Assembly: GCA_025997075.1 (NCBI GenBank)
Contig: BNUC01000168.1
Coordinates: forward strand, 1-7,086
Direction: 5' to 3'
Source of the DNA: Betaproteobacteria bacterium
GTDB taxonomy: Bacteria > Pseudomonadota > Gammaproteobacteria > Burkholderiales > Rhodocyclaceae
DNA length: 7,086 bases
Below are positions 4,254 through 7,086 of this stretch, piece after piece. Each line of letters begins with the position of its first letter. Position 1 is the stretch's first letter. The position numbers and the translations under genes were made by a program. Under the pieces are notes generated by a model. The model did no database searches, was not told the origin of the DNA, and was given only the letters and a program-made list of their open reading frames with translations.

Positions 4254-5654
4254 ATGATTCAGCCCGTATTCCGCCTGCGCATCGCGCTGGCCGTCCTCGT
4301 GTCCTGCCTCGTTGCGTCTTCCGCCTGGGGGGCTTCCCTGCTGGCCCGGCAGGAGAAGCCCGACCGGGCTTCCCGCGCCCTGGAACGCGTGCTGGGGGAT
4401 CTCGATGAGCAGCGGGCCTCGGTTATTGCCATCCAGCGGGAACTCGTGGCACGCCCGGCCATCTCCCCATACGACGGCGGCGAGGGCGAGCAGGCCAAGG
4501 CGCTCTGGATTGAAGGCTGGCTGCGGGAAAAACGTCTGCCACAGGCGGAGCGCATCGACGTTCCGGATGATCGGGTTCCCGCCAGGCTGCGACCCAACCT
4601 GATCGTGCGCTACCCCGGCGCGTCGTCGGGCAGTGAAAACGCCGGACGCACCCTCTGGATCGTGAGCCACCTCGACGTTTCGCCGCCCGGCCCGCTGGAG
4701 AACTGGACCGCTTCGCCCTGGGTGCTGCGTGTGGATGGCGACATGATTTACGGGCGTGGGGTCGGCGACAAGCATCAGGCCATCGTCAGCGCCCTGCTGC
4801 TGATGGAAAGCCTCGCCAGGAACGAGGCCCGCCCGCCGCTTTCCCTGGGGCTTGTGCTCACTTCCGGGGAGAAAACGGACCTGCCGCCCAAATACGGCAT
4901 TTCCGAAGTGCTGCGGAGCCGGCGGGATATCTTCCGCCCCGGCGATCTCATCGTGGTCAATGCTTACGGCAACGCGCAGGGCACGCTGATCGACGTGGCG
5001 GAAAAAGACATTCTCTGGCTCAGGATCACGGTCAACGGGCGGCAAACCTACAGTTTCGCGCCGAATCTTGGCAAGAATGCCCTGGAGGCGGGCGCGGCGC
5101 TCATCATGGATCTGCGCGGCCTCTCGAAACGTTTTCCCGCCGAGAACGCGCTGTTTGCGCCGCCCGTCTCCACCTTTGCCGTCACCCGCCCGGAAAGCGA
5201 AGAAATGAGCGTCAACCAGATTCCGGGGACCTTCATTTTTCATCTGGACTGCCGCCTGCTGCCCGGTTACACGACGGACGCCGTGGAAGCGGACGTTCGC
5301 CAACTGGCGGACGCGGCGGAGAAACGGGACGGGGTCTCCATTCGCATCGAGCGAATCCATGAGCGCGGCGGGGCGAGCGTGCCGACTTCGCCGGATGCGC
5401 CGGTCGTGCGCGCGCTGGCGCGGGCCGTGTACGCGCAGTTCCGGCGGGAGGCCAAACCCGTCGGCATGGGCGGCGTTTCCCAGGCGTTTTCCCTGCGCGC
5501 CGCCGGCTTACCCGTGGCCGTGTGGACCATCATGGGCGATTCCTGGGCGATGGCTGACGAGCGCATTCCCATCAGCGCGCAGATCGACGCGGCCAAAATC
5601 TTCGCCCGCATCCTCTTTGATCCGGAAGCGCGTGAGACCGCGCCGCTGCCCTGA
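4254..5654 (+). CDS. Exported M20-family peptidase homologue, probably catalytically dead
   Basis: The 466-residue product starts at an ATG after AAGGAAGG. An N-terminal export signal (basic to Arg9, core 10-17) either carries a lipobox Leu-Val-Ser-Cys18 or is cleaved near Ala-Trp-Gly26. The rest follows the M20 (ArgE/DapE/CPG2) layout: His139-Leu-Asp141 (first metal His and catalytic Asp), Tyr-Gly-Arg-Gly-Val-Gly-Asp172 (bridging Asp), a lid domain from about 250, and a Gly-Met-Gly-Gly block at 404-407. At the usual Glu-Glu the sequence reads Glu206-Lys207; at the next metal Asp it reads Asn236-Ala237; the lid-domain His is Tyr266; and the C-terminal 'A-H-Q-P-N-E' is Trp-Ala432-Met-Ala-Asp-Glu436. 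So three of five metal ligands appear lost while the fold is kept. Length is near normal for the family plus a signal. It is co-transcribed with the downstream regulator (3-nt gap). Likely a periplasmic binding pseudoenzyme; residual one-metal activity cannot be excluded. Confidence 0.93.
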   Translation: MIQPVFRLRIALAVLVSCLVASSAWGASLLARQEKPDRASRALERVLGDLDEQRASVIAIQRELVARPAISPYDGGEGEQAKALWIEGWLREKRLPQAERIDVPDDRVPARLRPNLIVRYPGASSGSENAGRTLWIVSHLDVSPPGPLENWTASPWVLRVDGDMIYGRGVGDKHQAIVSALLLMESLARNEARPPLSLGLVLTSGEKTDLPPKYGISEVLRSRRDIFRPGDLIVVNAYGNAQGTLIDVAEKDILWLRITVNGRQTYSFAPNLGKNALEAGAALIMDLRGLSKRFPAENALFAPPVSTFAVTRPESEEMSVNQIPGTFIFHLDCRLLPGYTTDAVEADVRQLADAAEKRDGVSIRIERIHERGGASVPTSPDAPVVRALARAVYAQFRREAKPVGMGGVSQAFSLRAAGLPVAVWTIMGDSWAMADERIPISAQIDAAKIFARILFDPEARETAPLP

Positions 5655-5657
5655 GCC

Positions 5658-7010
5658 ATGTCTTCCCCCGATCAAGGCCGTTTTCTTGCCGCCAACGAAG
5701 CGCGGCAGGCGCTGTTGACGGGCGGCGGCTTTGCGCTCGCGTTCGGATGGGCCTGGTCCGGGGCGCTACGGGAGGCGTGTTTCGCGGAAATCCTCAGCGG
5801 CTCGCTTTTTTCCGGGCAAGGCGCGTCGCTCTTTTTCGGCACCATGATTCTCGTCTTTCTCGTTGGCGGCTTCGCCGGGGCGCGTGTTCCGTCCAGCCTG
5901 TCTACGCTATCCACGCTATCCGCGCCGCTGACGCATGGCGCGGCGGTTCTTCCGCTCCTCGCCCTGCTGATCCCCGGTGACGGAAAACTTCCCGCCGCCG
6001 CCATCGGCCTGGGATTCGCCGGAGGGCTTGCCGGGCTGTACTGGGGCGCGCGCCTCATCCGGCTACCGGCGAAGCTCGCGGGGGTCAGCCTGGTCATGGC
6101 CGGAGGACTCCTCACCGCGCTGGCCGGACTGCGGCAAATGCTGCCCGCCGCCGCGCCGTCGATGCTTCTGGCGGTGCTCCCGATCGCCTCCCTTCTCGCC
6201 TGGCTCGCGGCCCGGCGGCTCGCGGCCCCGCCGACCGGGGTCATGAAGCTGCCAGCGAAAACGGCAGTGGCCCTGGTTCTCGCTTTCGTCGCACTGGGCG
6301 CGCTGTTCAGCGCCGAAGGCTACGCGCCGCCGTTACCCTGGCGGCAATGCGGCCTGGAAGCCTTGGGAACGCTGGCCTTCATCGCGGTGGCGGAGCGCGT
6401 GCCGGGCCGCGCGTTCCTCCGGTCGGCCCTCGCCCTGCCCTTCGCATTGCTGCCCCTGGCTGCCCTCTGGCCCGCCGTCTTCGCCCTCGCCCTGCATCTC
6501 GCCACGGGCGCGCTGCTGGGCTTGGCCGTCATGCGCCTTGCCCGGCGTGACCCCGAAGAACCGGGAGGTGCCGCTCTCGCGGGCCGCGCCCTGCTGGCTT
6601 TGTTCCTTGCCCTGAACGCCGGATTTTTCCTGGGCGCGCGGGCGGCGCTTCCATGGGAAAACGCCGGATTGGCCCTGCTGCTCCTCGCCTGCCTCGCCCC
6701 CATCCTTTTACTGTCGCTCCCCGAGCGTGTCGTGGCGGAGCCAGAACAGGCGCCAGCGCCGGAGAATGACACCCCGGAACCGTCCACGCCAGAGTTTCCC
6801 GACCTGGGTCTCACCCGCGCGGAACAACGGGTCAGCACCTTCCTCGCCCAGGGACTCAGCAACACCGCCATCAGCAACGCCCTGGGCAGCGCCCCGGCCA
6901 CCGTGCGCGTCCATCTGCGCAGCATCCATAAAAAGATGAAGACCAACAACCGGGAAGAACTGGTGGAACGCCTGCAAACAGCATTCGGAAACCGCCCCCT
7001 GCCCTTATGA
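5658..7010 (+). CDS. Polytopic membrane protein with C-terminal LuxR-type DNA-binding domain
   Basis: The 450-residue product starts 3 nt after the M20-like stop and has no clear Shine-Dalgarno site, so translation is probably coupled. About 11-12 hydrophobic helices fill residues 20-357 (near 20-38, 57-76, 92-106, 112-131, 138-157, 165-185, 200-218, 231-246, 254-272, 273-292, 307-328, 335-356), in an arrangement like a transporter-type (MFS-like) domain. A Pro/Glu-rich linker (359-384) leads to a LuxR/GerE helix-turn-helix at 385-440. This domain shows Leu-Thr-Arg-Ala-Glu389, Gly399-Leu-Ser-Asn, Ile405, Leu409, Thr415-Val416, His419, Ile423 and Lys426, the family's usual fixed positions. The HTH must be cytoplasmic, so this is a one-component membrane regulator sensing something in or across the membrane. 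Similar MFS-LuxR proteins are known, notably expanded in Eggerthellaceae. The ligand is unknown; the exported M20-like partner may supply it. Confidence 0.92.
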   Translation: MSSPDQGRFLAANEARQALLTGGGFALAFGWAWSGALREACFAEILSGSLFSGQGASLFFGTMILVFLVGGFAGARVPSSLSTLSTLSAPLTHGAAVLPLLALLIPGDGKLPAAAIGLGFAGGLAGLYWGARLIRLPAKLAGVSLVMAGGLLTALAGLRQMLPAAAPSMLLAVLPIASLLAWLAARRLAAPPTGVMKLPAKTAVALVLAFVALGALFSAEGYAPPLPWRQCGLEALGTLAFIAVAERVPGRAFLRSALALPFALLPLAALWPAVFALALHLATGALLGLAVMRLARRDPEEPGGAALAGRALLALFLALNAGFFLGARAALPWENAGLALLLLACLAPILLLSLPERVVAEPEQAPAPENDTPEPSTPEFPDLGLTRAEQRVSTFLAQGLSNTAISNALGSAPATVRVHLRSIHKKMKTNNREELVERLQTAFGNRPLPL

Positions 7011-7086
7011 AGGCTCGCATGGGTCGGATTCCTGAAACGTGGAACCGTCACCATCGCCGCGGAAGGACATCACATCAGCAAACAAA
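7011..7086. other. Right edge, 76 bases, no assignable gene
   Basis: Three frames are open to the edge: one starting at an ATG that overlaps the regulator's stop (7007 onwards, plus), one continuing in the regulator's own frame after its TGA, and a minus-strand frame ending in TAA at 7007-7005. The last would be the final 26 residues of a convergent gene, ending Ser-Asp-Pro-Cys-Glu-Pro-Ser. None is long enough to decide, and I see no terminator. Confidence 0.4.

Noticed and set aside
4167..5360. 397-residue minus-strand open frame
   Set aside because: It is a shadow of the M20-like gene caused by high GC. The plus-strand frame shows clear family motifs, a signal peptide and a ribosome site.
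6320..7054. 244-residue minus-strand open frame
   Set aside because: Arg/Ala/Ser-rich antisense shadow of the membrane regulator gene.

Overview
This is a GC-rich window with clearly Gram-negative-style gene organisation: many N-terminal export signals, Shine-Dalgarno sites, tight operons, and REP-type palindromes built on the motif GTCATTCCCGCGAA. These traits suggest a proteobacterium in the broad sense (Pseudomonadota or Desulfobacterota). Nothing here fixes the genus. No rRNA, tRNA, CRISPR array, transposase or phage gene was seen.

Left part (1-3539, minus strand): six genes run in one direction towards the left edge, with short or overlapping junctions (19 nt, a 4-nt ATGA overlap, 16 nt, 70 nt, 68 nt). 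They look like one operon. In transcription order they are: a small exported protein (3539-3012); a small exported protein with a PsbP/MOG1-like look (2992-2492); a small exported beta-rich protein (2495-2112); an exported Pro/Gln-rich protein (2096-1476); a DUF2628-type membrane protein with a long Pro/Gln-rich tail (1405-299); and the first 76 codons of another exported protein (230 to the edge). The fourth and fifth genes share an unrecognised 90-residue module that is about 81% identical between them and is flanked by Pro/Gln repeats in both. One copy sits in a wholly exported protein and the other on a membrane anchor.

Middle (3540-4253): a 714-bp gene-free divergent region holds at least three layers of inverted repeats. 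These are a long imperfect hairpin (3606-3712), a nested set of four REP-like units (3733-4150: two forward, two inverted), and a 15-bp-arm hairpin (4153-4195) just upstream of the rightward genes.

Right part (4254-7010, plus strand): two genes 3 nt apart. The first is an exported M20-family peptidase homologue that has lost three of the five usual metal ligands, so it is probably a pseudoenzyme. The second has about 11-12 membrane helices fused to a C-terminal LuxR-type helix-turn-helix, so it is a membrane-bound transcription factor. The most interesting hypothesis in the window is that the dead exported peptidase is the ligand-binding partner of this membrane regulator, and that the pair controls the divergent surface-protein operon and/or itself. 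That is an inference from gene order and domain content only.

The last 76 bases contain no gene I can name.
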